Below are positions 35,222-43,714 of a stretch of DNA of 64,000 bases, one piece after another (positions within the stretch are counted from its first letter, which is position 1; the number at the start of each line of letters is the position of its first letter). The position numbers and the translations under genes were made by a program. Source of the stretch: Firmicutes bacterium HGW-Firmicutes-14. Lineage in GTDB: Bacteria; Bacillota; Thermincolia; Thermincolales; UBA2595. Under the pieces are notes generated by a model that was not told where the DNA came from, did no database searches, and was given only the letters and a program-made list of their open reading frames with translations. The DNA is taken from positions 1 to 64,000 of the forward strand of contig PHAB01000019.1 of NCBI GenBank assembly GCA_002840275.1, given 5' to 3'.

Positions 35222-36083
35222 TTGGCTCGCCTCCTGAACGGTATATTAATACCTGGCGTGGATAAGGAATTTCTATCCCGTTTTGGTCAAAGGCCTCTTT
35301 AAACCGCTTTCGCAGTACCCTTTCGACTGTCCACTGTTCAAGGGGTTTTGTTTTGGCCACTGCCCTGATAACCACTTCACTGGGACCAAGGGCCACTACC
35401 CCGAGGATTTCCGGTCCTTCTACGATGACATCACTCAATTCACGGCAGACTTCTGCGGCCACAGATCTCATTACTTCCATCGCCCTGTCAATATCCTCTT
35501 CATATGCTATTCCCACTTCCACCAGGGCCCTCATGCTCCCCCGGCTGTAATTGGTTACCACAGATATCTGGCCATTGGGGATTATATGGAATTCCCCTCC
35601 CCAGTCCCTGATTTTTGTTACCCTTAATTCAAGTTCCTCCACGATTCCGGAAAACTCCCCAGTCTTGATATACTCCCCTACGGTATACTGGTTTTCCATC
35701 AGGATAAAAAATCCGCTGATAACATCTTTTACCAGGCTCTGAGCGCCAAATCCCAAGGCCACTCCAAGGATTCCCGCACCGGCCAGGAAACCCTTCAGGT
35801 CTGTCCCGGACAGGGCAGCCAGCTGTCCCAGGATGGTAAATCCAATCACAAAGTACACCACATACCTCAGGATACTCTTGGCCAGGGTCCTGAGGGTGAG
35901 GACTCTTCGTTCATCGAAATAATACTTTTGTTCCCTGGGCCTTAATATCCGGGAGATTAATGCATCACCCAGTTTTATCCCTAACCAGGCCAAAACAAGG
36001 ATCCCCAGGATTGTCCCGGCTGATTTTAAGATTTTATCACTGTTGTCTGCTATAATCCTGCTTACTGTTTCTAACAAATCCAT
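35214..36083 (-). CDS. Small-conductance mechanosensitive channel (MscS family)
   Basis: About 289 residues. The ATG at 36083 has AGGTG upstream. Three membrane helices occupy about residues 20-125, the third being the pore-lining GLVALGFGAQSLVKDVISG-type helix (here GVALGFGAQSLVKD). The beta domain (YTVGEYIKTGEFSGIVEEL) and C-terminal domain follow. It releases solutes upon hypo-osmotic shock. It is cotranscribed with the DUF951 gene. Confidence 0.92.
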   Translation of the reverse strand: MDLLETVSRIIADNSDKILKSAGTILGILVLAWLGIKLGDALISRILRPREQKYYFDERRVLTLRTLAKSILRYVVYFVIGFTILGQLAALSGTDLKGFLAGAGILGVALGFGAQSLVKDVISGFFILMENQYTVGEYIKTGEFSGIVEELELRVTKIRDWGGEFHIIPNGQISVVTNYSRGSMRALVEVGIAYEEDIDRAMEVMRSVAAEVCRELSDVIVEGPEILGVVALGPSEVVIRAVAKTKPLEQWTVERVLRKRFKEAFDQNGIEIPYPRQVLIYRSGGEPNA

Positions 36084-36155
36084 TGTTTCACCTGTCCCTG
36101 TTATCATCTGAAAACCCTATATGAAACCATTATCTGATGCCTCTGTCTGAAACCT

Positions 36156-37109
36156 CTATTTATATTTAATGGTGACCTTTGTGTCAGCCGCTGTTGTACC
36201 TGCCGTTGTACCTGCCGTTGTACCTGCTGTCGTTCCTGCCGTTGTTCCCGCGGTTACCGGCATACCCGCTTCCTTAAGGATTTCCCCGGCTTTTTCGGCG
36301 GCAGGGTGCCCGTCGGAAAGGGCGGCTGCCTCTATCACATCCATGCCTTCCCGGCCCATTTTCTTTAACGCATCCAGGGCCGCGAACCGCACAGCTGGGT
36401 CAGAGTGGGCTGCCATACCGGCCAGCCGCTGGACCGCCTCTGCACCGCCGATTTTCCCGATAGACCGGATTGACTGCACCTTAACCTTTATTTCCGGGTC
36501 ATCCAGGGCCTCCACTAGGAAAGCCACAGAACCCGGGTATCCGATCCGGCCCAAAGCCCGGGCCGCCTGAAGCCTGATGTTTGCCACCTCATCCTGCAAA
36601 GCATGGTGGAGTACGTCTGCCGTAGCCTGGTCACCGGTTTCCCCCAGAACCTCTATAACATAACCCCTGAAAACAGGGTCACTGTCACCCAGGGCAGACT
36701 GAAGGGCAGGGACAGCTCCCTGCCCAAGGGATACCAGGACATCCGCCACCCTGGCGGGAAGCCATTTATTTGGTTCCTTTAATGCATTCACCAGCATTTC
36801 CGCTGTTCCGGCATCTCCCAGTTTTTTAAGGGCCGAGGAAGCGGCCAGCTGTACCTCTTCATTCTTGTCGGCCATGGCCCGGAACAGCAGCTCTGCCGCA
36901 CCCTGGCCCCCCATCTCCCCAAGCCGTTCGGCGCTGGCAGCCCTAACCTTGAAGTCACGGTCTTCCAGGCCGGTTTTCAGGGTGTCAGGAGAAACAGGTT
37001 CTTTCTTTTCCCCATCAGGGAGTCCTGTTTTTTCCTTCCGGCCAAAAAGAAAAAAGCCTATAACCAGTATTATTCCCAAAACCAACAGGACACCGCCTGT
37101 AAGCTCCAT
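36156..37109 (-). CDS. Membrane-anchored HEAT-repeat protein
   Basis: About 317 residues. An N-terminal helix (GGVLLVLGIILVIGFFLFG) anchors it in the membrane. About seven HEAT/PBS-lyase-type repeats follow (LEDRDFKVRAASAERLGEMG, KNEEVQLAASSALKKLGDA), forming a protein-binding solenoid. The C-terminus is a low-complexity AGTT repeat encoded by tandem 12-base units, ending ADTKVTIKYK. It is a scaffold of unknown partners. The ATG at 37109 or the GTG at 37121 could be the start. Confidence 0.75.
   Translation of the reverse strand: MELTGGVLLVLGIILVIGFFLFGRKEKTGLPDGEKKEPVSPDTLKTGLEDRDFKVRAASAERLGEMGGQGAAELLFRAMADKNEEVQLAASSALKKLGDAGTAEMLVNALKEPNKWLPARVADVLVSLGQGAVPALQSALGDSDPVFRGYVIEVLGETGDQATADVLHHALQDEVANIRLQAARALGRIGYPGSVAFLVEALDDPEIKVKVQSIRSIGKIGGAEAVQRLAGMAAHSDPAVRFAALDALKKMGREGMDVIEAAALSDGHPAAEKAGEILKEAGMPVTAGTTAGTTAGTTAGTTAGTTAADTKVTIKYK
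36193..36252. repeat. Five tandem 12-base units inside the HEAT-repeat gene
   Basis: The unit GTTGTACCTGCC is present twice exactly and three times with changes. Being a multiple of three, it can expand or shrink without a frameshift, changing the length of the AGTT tail. Confidence 0.85.
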
Positions 37110-37241
37110 ATCCTCACCCACTTTATGGTTCCATTCGAAATGTTTTTTACTTCGACGGCAGGCTTTTAAATCCTTCTATTAATCCAGGTTTTATACTCCC
37201 ATTGTTCTGCCCGAAACAGAAAAATCCGGGGGACCCGGATT

Positions 37242-38681
37242 TCAGCTGTTCAGAAAAGCCCTATAGGCCTTAAAAGACATATATATGTCTCCTTTATGGG
37301 CAATTTCCACAGGTGAGTGCATACTCAGGACCGCCGGGCCGCAATCAAGGACATCCATACCGTACCTGGCCATAAACTGGGCGATGGTGCCTCCCCCTCC
37401 CTGGTCAACCTTTCCCAGCTCACCTGTCTGCCAGATTATTTTATTTTCATTGAAGACCTTCCTGATATCGGCCACAAATTCGGCACCCGCTTCACTGGTG
37501 GAGTATTTCCCACCTGAACCGGTATATTTGGTCATCACGATACCATAACCTACCCGGGCCGCATTGTATTTATCATGCACATCCTCCCATGTTGGATCCA
37601 CAGCGGCACTGACATCGGCCGACAGAGCTCTGCCGTTGGCCAGGGCTTTCCGGCAGTAAATTTCATCATAGTCACCGGTAACAAAATAAAGCAGTTCTGC
37701 TATTGTATTCTCGAAAAATCTGGACCGCATACCAGTATTGCCGGTACTGCCGGTTTCCTCTTTATCAACAAACAGGGCGACGGCGGTACGGGCAGGATTG
37801 GAACATTCCAGTACAGCCCGCAGGGAGGTATAGGCACATATACGGTCATCCTGGCCGTAAGCCCCAACCAGACTCCTGTCGAATCCGATGTCCCTGGCCG
37901 GTGTGGCCGGCACCAGTTCAAGCTCGGCGCTGGTCAGATCCTCCTCAATGATTCCGTATTTAAGCTTTAAAAGTTCCAGTATGGCCAGTTTAACCCGTTC
38001 CGGGGCCTCTTTTTCTTCCAGGGGCAGGGTGCCTGCAAGAATATTAAGGGCCTCCCCGCTCACTGCTTCACCCAGCTTTTTTTTGAGCTGTTCCTTGGCC
38101 AAATGAGGCAGCAGGTCGGTAATTACAAAGACAGGGTCATTTTCCTTGTCCCCAATCCTGATATCCACTTTCTCCCCGTTCTGCTTTACCACCAACCCAT
38201 GCATGGCAAGCGGATATGACAGCCAATGATATTTTTTTATCCCCCCGTAATAATGGGTTTTCAGCAGTCCCAGCCCCTGGCTTTCATACAGGGGCATCGG
38301 TTTCAGGTCAAGCCGGGGTGAATCAATGTGGGAACCGATGACATTCATGCTGCGCCACATCGGTTCTTTCCCGATTATAATGAGAGCCAAATTTTTCTCC
38401 CTGTTAACGGCATAAACCTTGTTTCCGGGGCGTAGTTTCCTGCCCTTGGCTGTCATTTGGTCAAGGGAAACAAACCCGTTGGTTTCGGCCATGGCCACAA
38501 GTTCGCGCACAGCTTCTCTTTCCGTTTTTGCCTTATTCAGGAATTCTTTGTACTCCTCGGCAAACCGGCTGGCCTCCTCTCTCTCCGGGTGACTGAGTTC
38601 CGGCCATACGGCGCTCTTTTTAAATTCCAGTTCTTCTTTGAGTCTTTTCCACCTTTCACCACTCTTGTTTTCTTTTTCCAT
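37242..38681 (-). CDS. M18 family aminopeptidase
   Basis: This 479-residue metalloaminopeptidase has the dinuclear metal motifs of clan MH: IGSHIDSPRLD (His, Asp), VDKEETGSTGNTG (the two Glu) and a C-terminal HSPVEIAHKGD (His). It removes N-terminal residues, usually acidic ones, from peptides in the cytoplasm. It is monocistronic. The length is normal for clostridial M18 enzymes. Confidence 0.92.
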   Translation of the reverse strand: MEKENKSGERWKRLKEELEFKKSAVWPELSHPEREEASRFAEEYKEFLNKAKTEREAVRELVAMAETNGFVSLDQMTAKGRKLRPGNKVYAVNREKNLALIIIGKEPMWRSMNVIGSHIDSPRLDLKPMPLYESQGLGLLKTHYYGGIKKYHWLSYPLAMHGLVVKQNGEKVDIRIGDKENDPVFVITDLLPHLAKEQLKKKLGEAVSGEALNILAGTLPLEEKEAPERVKLAILELLKLKYGIIEEDLTSAELELVPATPARDIGFDRSLVGAYGQDDRICAYTSLRAVLECSNPARTAVALFVDKEETGSTGNTGMRSRFFENTIAELLYFVTGDYDEIYCRKALANGRALSADVSAAVDPTWEDVHDKYNAARVGYGIVMTKYTGSGGKYSTSEAGAEFVADIRKVFNENKIIWQTGELGKVDQGGGGTIAQFMARYGMDVLDCGPAVLSMHSPVEIAHKGDIYMSFKAYRAFLNS

Positions 38682-38798
38682 GGAAACCTCCTCGTTTCAG
38701 GACGATATTAGACAGGCACAATACTAGTATTAGTATTTCTTTACCGTTTATTAAGTATGTTTAGCAAGTGTTCCTTTCGGCAATGTTGACCTGGGGCA

Positions 38799-39503
38799 CT
38801 AGAAAAACCCTTGCATCCGGGTCATTATGGCGCTGGCAAATACCGATTCAGAAAGCAGGCCGGCCAGGGTACTTTCATTTCCCTTAAAAGCTCCCAATGA
38901 GGCCACCGGTGTAAGGATAGCCACAAGGATAACCACAGAAAGCAGCCCACCCGCTGCCCCCATGGCAGCTCCTCCAAGTTTATCTAAAAATCTAACCGGC
39001 CTCGGGTTAACTGTATTAAATATTTTTGGCACGATAATCCGGAATATTATGGACAGGCCTGCATACAGCAATATAAAGCTGAGGGCGCTTATCAGAAATG
39101 TGCTTAAGGTATAAGATATACCCTCACCAAGGGTCTGAATACCTTCAGTCACCGGTAACTCGGAAATGGTGCTGACATATTCCATCATTACATCCTTAAA
39201 AACGGCCGGGAGCTGCTGCTGGTCTATCAGTTCTGCGGCTTTATCCAGGGCCATTTCATTAATCCGGGTTTCAAACGAGGATGCCGGCAAGGCAATTTTT
39301 TCGGCTACCCAGGGCGACAAGGCGGTCTTTAAGCCCATCTGGTCCCCCAGGAAAATAGCCATCGGCTGGTATAAGAGAGCCGCGCCCAATAAACCTATTA
39401 TATAACCTGCCAGGGAGGAAACAGATGCGATAATCCCCCTGTTAAATCCCCGGTATGTGCTAAACCCCAAAATGATTAGAAAAATAATGTCCAATGAATT
39501 CAA
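38799..39503 (-). CDS. cvpA: CvpA family membrane protein
   Basis: This 234-residue protein has four predicted membrane helices, with MNSLDIIFLIILGFSTYRGF at the start and LDKLGGAAMGAAGGLLSVVI near residue 170, matching the CvpA/colicin V production family. Homologues affect envelope stress and biofilm traits; the molecular role is unclear. It begins two bases after hypB ends, so it may be cotranscribed with the hydrogenase operon. Confidence 0.85.
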   Translation of the reverse strand: MNSLDIIFLIILGFSTYRGFNRGIIASVSSLAGYIIGLLGAALLYQPMAIFLGDQMGLKTALSPWVAEKIALPASSFETRINEMALDKAAELIDQQQLPAVFKDVMMEYVSTISELPVTEGIQTLGEGISYTLSTFLISALSFILLYAGLSIIFRIIVPKIFNTVNPRPVRFLDKLGGAAMGAAGGLLSVVILVAILTPVASLGAFKGNESTLAGLLSESVFASAIMTRMQGFF

Positions 39504-39505
39504 TT

Positions 39506-40162
39506 TTATCCCTTCTTTTCATTTACCTTTTGTCCCAGCCATGCCGCCCATTCTCCGATACCCTGGCCGGTCCGGGCAGAGACCTCAAATATCTCAATAT
39601 TGGAATTTATTTTCCTGATATCCCTCTTAAGAGAATCCATATCCACATCTGTAAAGTCCAGCAGGTCCACTTTATTGATAATAACCGCCTGGGATTCCCT
39701 GAACAGCAGTGGGTATTTCATGGGTTTATCATCACCCTCGGTAATACTTAATACGGCAATCTTCAAATCTTCCCCCAGGTTAAACTCCACCGGACAGACC
39801 AGGTTTCCCACATTTTCGATTATCAGGAGCTGCCGGGCATCCAGGTCGAAGTCCTTAAGCGCTTTGGCGACCATTTTGGCGTCCAGGTGGCAGGCTCCCC
39901 CTGTATTAATCTGTTTAACCGGCACACCGTGTTTTTCAATTCTCCGGGCATCTTTGCTGGTGTAGATATCCCCTTCTATCACGGCCAATTTCAGGGAGCC
40001 GGCCAGTATGTCGATGGTTTTTTCCAGCACGGTCGTCTTCCCTGCCCCGGGTGATCCCATAATATTTATTACCAAAAGCCCATGCCCGGAAAACTGTTCT
40101 TTGTTTTCTGCCGCGATACGGTCATTGGCACTCAAAATCCCGGTATTCACATTTATCTCCAA
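39506..40162 (-). CDS. hypB: Hydrogenase nickel incorporation GTPase HypB
   Basis: This 218-residue GTPase has Walker A NIMGSPGAGKTTVLEK, IEGDIYTSKDA, and INKVDLLDF for guanine binding. The metal site Cys-His pair is in GGACHLDAKM, with another Cys in VGNLVCP. It lacks the N-terminal CxxCGC nickel motif and the His-rich stretch found in some HypB proteins. It drives nickel delivery to the hydrogenase large subunit. It follows hypA directly. Its presence is puzzling here because the linked large subunit has no nickel ligands. Confidence 0.95.
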   Translation of the reverse strand: MEINVNTGILSANDRIAAENKEQFSGHGLLVINIMGSPGAGKTTVLEKTIDILAGSLKLAVIEGDIYTSKDARRIEKHGVPVKQINTGGACHLDAKMVAKALKDFDLDARQLLIIENVGNLVCPVEFNLGEDLKIAVLSITEGDDKPMKYPLLFRESQAVIINKVDLLDFTDVDMDSLKRDIRKINSNIEIFEVSARTGQGIGEWAAWLGQKVNEKKG

Positions 40163-40504
40163 TCAGTCCACCTCCAGGCTGTCTACATATAATTCCCGCC
40201 CTGATTTTATTTCCATGGAAAGGGAGGAACAGGCAGGGCACACAAACATGTGTTTCTCTATTCTTCCTTCCCGCCCGCATTCCGTACAACGGGCTAAAAG
40301 CGGTATCTCTTTTATGACCAGTTCCGCCCCTTCAACATTCGTAGAGTTGGCATACACCTCAAATGCCGCTTCCAGGGCCTCCGGTACTGCATTAGTCATT
40401 TCTCCAACCACCAGGGTAACTTTGGTCACCCTTTTCTCCGGGAAATCCGCAGTATACCTGCTGATTATCTCAAATACCCCGGCCATTAATGCCATTTCAT
40501 GCAA
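40163..40504 (-). CDS. hypA: Hydrogenase nickel chaperone HypA
   Basis: This 113-residue protein begins MHEMALM, with the nickel-binding His2. It carries a zinc ribbon with CTECG and CPAC pairs about 16 residues apart. It hands nickel to the large subunit together with HypB. Its start overlaps the cytochrome gene by 19 bases and its stop abuts hypB. Confidence 0.95.
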   Translation of the reverse strand: MHEMALMAGVFEIISRYTADFPEKRVTKVTLVVGEMTNAVPEALEAAFEVYANSTNVEGAELVIKEIPLLARCTECGREGRIEKHMFVCPACSSLSMEIKSGRELYVDSLEVD

Positions 40505-41142
40505 TGTTCCGCAACCTCCTCGACATCTTCCGATACGGGCTGCATGCTCTCCCCCTCAGGAAAATACCCGGTAATCATGGATTTAATGACACTCCATCCT
40601 CCTAAGAAGGATAGGTATATATGCAAGGCCACGGTTACTATGAAGACCCAGGTAAGTATAAAGTGAAACTGTCTTAAAACTACCGGCCCTCCCAGCGCCC
40701 GGACAAAACCGGCCAGGGCATCGGGGAAATAAAGGGAAAATCCCGTGACTGCCTGTAAAAAGACCAGGACTGCCCACGCATTGTACAGCAGTTTCTGGCC
40801 TGCGTTATATTTCCCGGATTCCGGGGTCGTTTTACTCACAAAAAGGTAGTACCTGATCAGGGCCGGAAAACCTTTGAAGTCCCGGAATCTGAATAACAGC
40901 TCCCGGTAATCTTTGCTGACCCAGGAATAGTATATCCTGATCACGATACCGTATATGATAAGGTACATGGCAATAAAATGAATTTTTCTTGCTATGTCCA
41001 TGTTGGCAAAAAGCGGGAAATGATAAGGATCTCTTATATACAGTCCGGTTGTTGTAAGGAGCCCGATGTTGGCGGCATTGATCCAGTGGAGTATCCGGGC
41101 AGGCAGGGTATGATAATATAGTTCTCTGGCCAATACGGTCAC
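40486..41142 (-). CDS. Ni/Fe-hydrogenase b-type cytochrome subunit
   Basis: This 218-residue membrane protein has four helices and the HyaC/HydC-type pattern: ILHWINAANIGLLTTTGLYI with the first heme His, HFIAMYLIIYG in helix 2, and LRQFHFILTWVFIVTVALHIY with two further His. It would pass electrons from the small subunit to the quinone pool. It starts at a GTG three bases after the large subunit stop. Its heme ligands look intact, so electron transfer to or from the membrane is retained. Confidence 0.9.
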   Translation of the reverse strand: MTVLARELYYHTLPARILHWINAANIGLLTTTGLYIRDPYHFPLFANMDIARKIHFIAMYLIIYGIVIRIYYSWVSKDYRELLFRFRDFKGFPALIRYYLFVSKTTPESGKYNAGQKLLYNAWAVLVFLQAVTGFSLYFPDALAGFVRALGGPVVLRQFHFILTWVFIVTVALHIYLSFLGGWSVIKSMITGYFPEGESMQPVSEDVEEVAEHCMKWH

Positions 41143-41145
41143 CTC

Positions 41146-42492
41146 TCAGAAAGACCTGGCAACCCTGTATATCTCTACAGGGCTCTCGGGTATAGCAATG
41201 GCAACCCCTGTCAGGGCATGTTCCACAGGCCCGTTTTTTCGGTTCGCGGTAAGGGGGCACAAATTCCAGGAAAATGCGTCAAAGACATTATACCGGTGAA
41301 TCTTATTGTTCTTTACAGAAACATAATGCACCACCGGTCCATGGGAGGCTTCGGCAGTCCCTACCGCCTCACCTTCCTCAGGCACGTAACTTTTCAGCGC
41401 GTATTCCTCATCCGGCAGCAACTGTGCAAGCCAGCCGTTTATCCTGGCTATAAGTATTTGACACTCCTCAAAACGAGCCCTGCTTCGCCCCAGGACCGAA
41501 ACAGCCGTTTCCCCCAGCCCCATAATGGCCGGGTTTCCGGATACAGTCATCCTTGCCAGGGCCCCGACTTCACACGTAGTTCCGGCAAAAACCGCACCCT
41601 TAACCCACGAATACCCTCCCGGCTTGTCTGGAACCGGCTCAAGTTCGGCGGCCAGGGAACCTTCCGGCCCCAGGGATTTGTACTTTGACCCTGTACAATC
41701 CATGGATATCATTTCTTTATCGACTTCCACGGTTTTGTTTCCGATAAGGGCCCTGGCAGGTATCAGGGAACCCGCAGGTCCTCCGGTTGTAAATTCCCCG
41801 GTGGAAAGGAAATTGCCTGCCCCGGCGCCTATATTGAAATAATCCCTGTAATTATTCTCCAGAGTCCCCAGGTCATCGGCATATTCACCGGTGATAAACC
41901 GGGATATGTCCTTTAGGATAGCCTGTATTTTCAAAATATCCGGTGAATTAACCAGGTATGTTATTCCACCATAGACGACATTACAGATATGGGGTACCTT
42001 ACCCCCTATTACCGCCATGGTCCTGTGTATCAGCTCCCGGGCGGCAAAGGATGCCCAAATGTTTTTCTGTATTTTAGCCGCCGGTTCCCCGTTTATTCTT
42101 AAATCCGGGAGACCATACGAAGAACCGCCAGGCGGAAAAGGAACATAATCCGGCACAACGGTCTGATAAAAATGAGTAATATGCCCATATATTATGTCCA
42201 GGCCCAGGAGTATATTCCGGCAAAGAACAGAATTTTGGGGCGGCTTTACCCCGGCCATCTCTTCCAGGGCCCTGACAGAGGCCGTTGTATGGGCAACAAA
42301 ATCGAGACCGTTAGTCCTCTGGGTAATCTGAACAGCATCCAGGGGGTCTTTTCCCCTGAGAGTCTTCTCGAAATCCCAATAATAAGTGGTGCCTGCCCGC
42401 GCACTTGTGATACGTCCTGATTCTGCTTCCACTTCAAGGCGGAGCGGGCGCAAACCCCTGTTCAGTGGGTGAATTGTTATCCTCTCAGCCAC
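41146..42492 (-). CDS. [NiFe]-hydrogenase large subunit homologue lacking all nickel ligands
   Basis: This 448-residue protein aligns with group 1 large subunits along its length (WDFEKTLRGKDPLDAVQIT, AHTTASVRALEE, FSWNLCP). But the nickel-binding RICGVC motif reads RTNGLD (residues 59-64). The L0 motif RIEGH reads RGLRP. The catalytic-Arg motif APRGAL reads ASHGPV (residues 382-387). The protein stops at VARSF, exactly where DPCxxCxxH would begin. No frame downstream restores it. The remainder is well conserved and in frame with its operon. It is therefore most likely a nickel-free paralogue with a new function, rather than a decaying gene. No C-terminal peptide remains for a maturation protease to remove. 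Confidence 0.85.
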   Translation of the reverse strand: MAERITIHPLNRGLRPLRLEVEAESGRITSARAGTTYYWDFEKTLRGKDPLDAVQITQRTNGLDFVAHTTASVRALEEMAGVKPPQNSVLCRNILLGLDIIYGHITHFYQTVVPDYVPFPPGGSSYGLPDLRINGEPAAKIQKNIWASFAARELIHRTMAVIGGKVPHICNVVYGGITYLVNSPDILKIQAILKDISRFITGEYADDLGTLENNYRDYFNIGAGAGNFLSTGEFTTGGPAGSLIPARALIGNKTVEVDKEMISMDCTGSKYKSLGPEGSLAAELEPVPDKPGGYSWVKGAVFAGTTCEVGALARMTVSGNPAIMGLGETAVSVLGRSRARFEECQILIARINGWLAQLLPDEEYALKSYVPEEGEAVGTAEASHGPVVHYVSVKNNKIHRYNVFDAFSWNLCPLTANRKNGPVEHALTGVAIAIPESPVEIYRVARSF

Positions 42493-43556
42493 TAAACATC
42501 CTCCTCCTCTTTGTGTTTCCTGGGACCAATCCGGCCGGTGAAATAATTCCCCGCCAGGTGTGCTCCCAGTCCGGCAGCAGTGGCCACACCCAGCCCAATA
42601 CCTATGGCATCCGCAGTAGAAGTGATTCCAGGGCCTTTAATTTCAGGCATCCTTTTATAAAAGGGCATGGTCAGGTCAGGAAAACTCGGGTCTGTACAAC
42701 CTATACAGGGGGCATTTACATCCACACACCATGATGATGTACTGTTCCACAATCTTGTTGGACAGTCCCCGTGGGCCAGGGGTCCCTTGCACCCTAAATA
42801 TAGAAGGCAGCCGTCTTCTCCGAAGTTTTTGGCAAAAATACTGTTGTCAAAATACTGTCTCCTGGGACAGTTGTTGTGTATCAGGCCGCCGTAAAACATT
42901 TTAGGGCGGCCATAGTCATCAAGAACCGGCGGTCCATACAAAAGCAGGTGGGCAAGAGTACCGACAATCCAGTCAGGGTGCGGCGGGCACCCTGGTATGT
43001 TGATAACCTTGTTCACTTCTATAAATTTTTCCAGCCCGACACATTCAGCATAATTAGGTTCGGCAGCAGATATGCCCCCAAATGATGCGCAGGACCCGAC
43101 CGCAATAATAAACCTGGCGCTGCCACTGATGTTCTTTAACAAATCAATAAGGGTAACGGCTTTTCCGGACGAGTCTTCACCGATAGTGTTCAAGGCCCCT
43201 TTGTGGGCAAGGGGAATGGCCCCCTCCACCACCAGGATGAATTTCCCCTTGTTTTCCGTGGCAATCCTGTAGAGACCGTCTATGAAAAGGTTCCCGGCTC
43301 CTGATGATAAGCCGGGATGAAATGACAGGTCAATTATTTCCGAAAGCAATTCCCTCATATCAGGGTGTACCGTGTTAACCAGGGATGTGGAGCACCCGTT
43401 ACATGCCGATCCCTGAATCCATATGATGGGTGGATTTCCTCCGGCCGCTTTTCTGTATGCCTCCCCAATCGCCGGAACCCAAAGCTGGGATAAGCCCACA
43501 GCCGCCGCTGACGCGGTGCAGAGCTTCAGAAATTGCCGGCGGTCGATATTTGCCAT
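42492..43556 (-). CDS. [NiFe]-hydrogenase-type small subunit with TAT signal and membrane tail
   Basis: This 354-residue protein begins with a twin-arginine signal (DRRQFLKLC). Proximal cluster Cys are in GSACNGCS, VGSCASFGG and PGCPPHP. The medial and distal cluster ligands are in HNNCPRR, GCLLYLGCKGP, GDCPTRLWN, WCVD and APCIGCTDP. A C-terminal helix (GIGLGVATAAGLGAHLAG) anchors it outside the membrane. All iron-sulfur ligands appear intact, in contrast to the large subunit. It is the first gene of the operon; its stop shares a base with the large subunit start. Confidence 0.93.
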   Translation of the reverse strand: MANIDRRQFLKLCTASAAAVGLSQLWVPAIGEAYRKAAGGNPPIIWIQGSACNGCSTSLVNTVHPDMRELLSEIIDLSFHPGLSSGAGNLFIDGLYRIATENKGKFILVVEGAIPLAHKGALNTIGEDSSGKAVTLIDLLKNISGSARFIIAVGSCASFGGISAAEPNYAECVGLEKFIEVNKVINIPGCPPHPDWIVGTLAHLLLYGPPVLDDYGRPKMFYGGLIHNNCPRRQYFDNSIFAKNFGEDGCLLYLGCKGPLAHGDCPTRLWNSTSSWCVDVNAPCIGCTDPSFPDLTMPFYKRMPEIKGPGITSTADAIGIGLGVATAAGLGAHLAGNYFTGRIGPRKHKEEEDV

Positions 43557-43612
43557 GATTTTTCCTCCAGCCTATATGCGGTTAATTCAAATTATACATT
43601 TAAAATTACTTT

Positions 43613-43619
43613 TTCGACA
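43613..43619. promoter_or_regulatory. Spo0A box between the hydrogenase operon and yyaC
   Basis: A perfect TTCGACA (TGTCGAA on the other strand) lies 57 bases upstream of the small subunit start and 96 bases upstream of yyaC. A single 7-mer can occur by chance, so this is tentative. Confidence 0.35.
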
Positions 43620-43714
43620 AATGCCAATTAAACTCCTTTTTTAGCCAAATAAGTATATTTTGATTTTCATTTACATATAAATATTGCGGAGAAATTCCTT
43701 GTCGGAGGTAAAAT

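Noticed and set aside
36193-36252. CRISPR-like or phage-derived repeat
   Set aside because: The 12-base units are contiguous and encode an AGTT protein tail, so they are a coding minisatellite.
41137-41160. Selenocysteine at the large-subunit TGA (as in [NiFeSe] hydrogenases)
   Set aside because: The TGA follows VARSF directly, before the D-P that precedes the Sec position, and no DPUxxC-like sequence follows in any frame; the next codons are the cytochrome start.
41146-42492. Sequencing error or frameshift explaining the missing nickel motifs
   Set aside because: Four separate motifs are altered while the frame stays open across 448 codons, so a single error cannot account for it.
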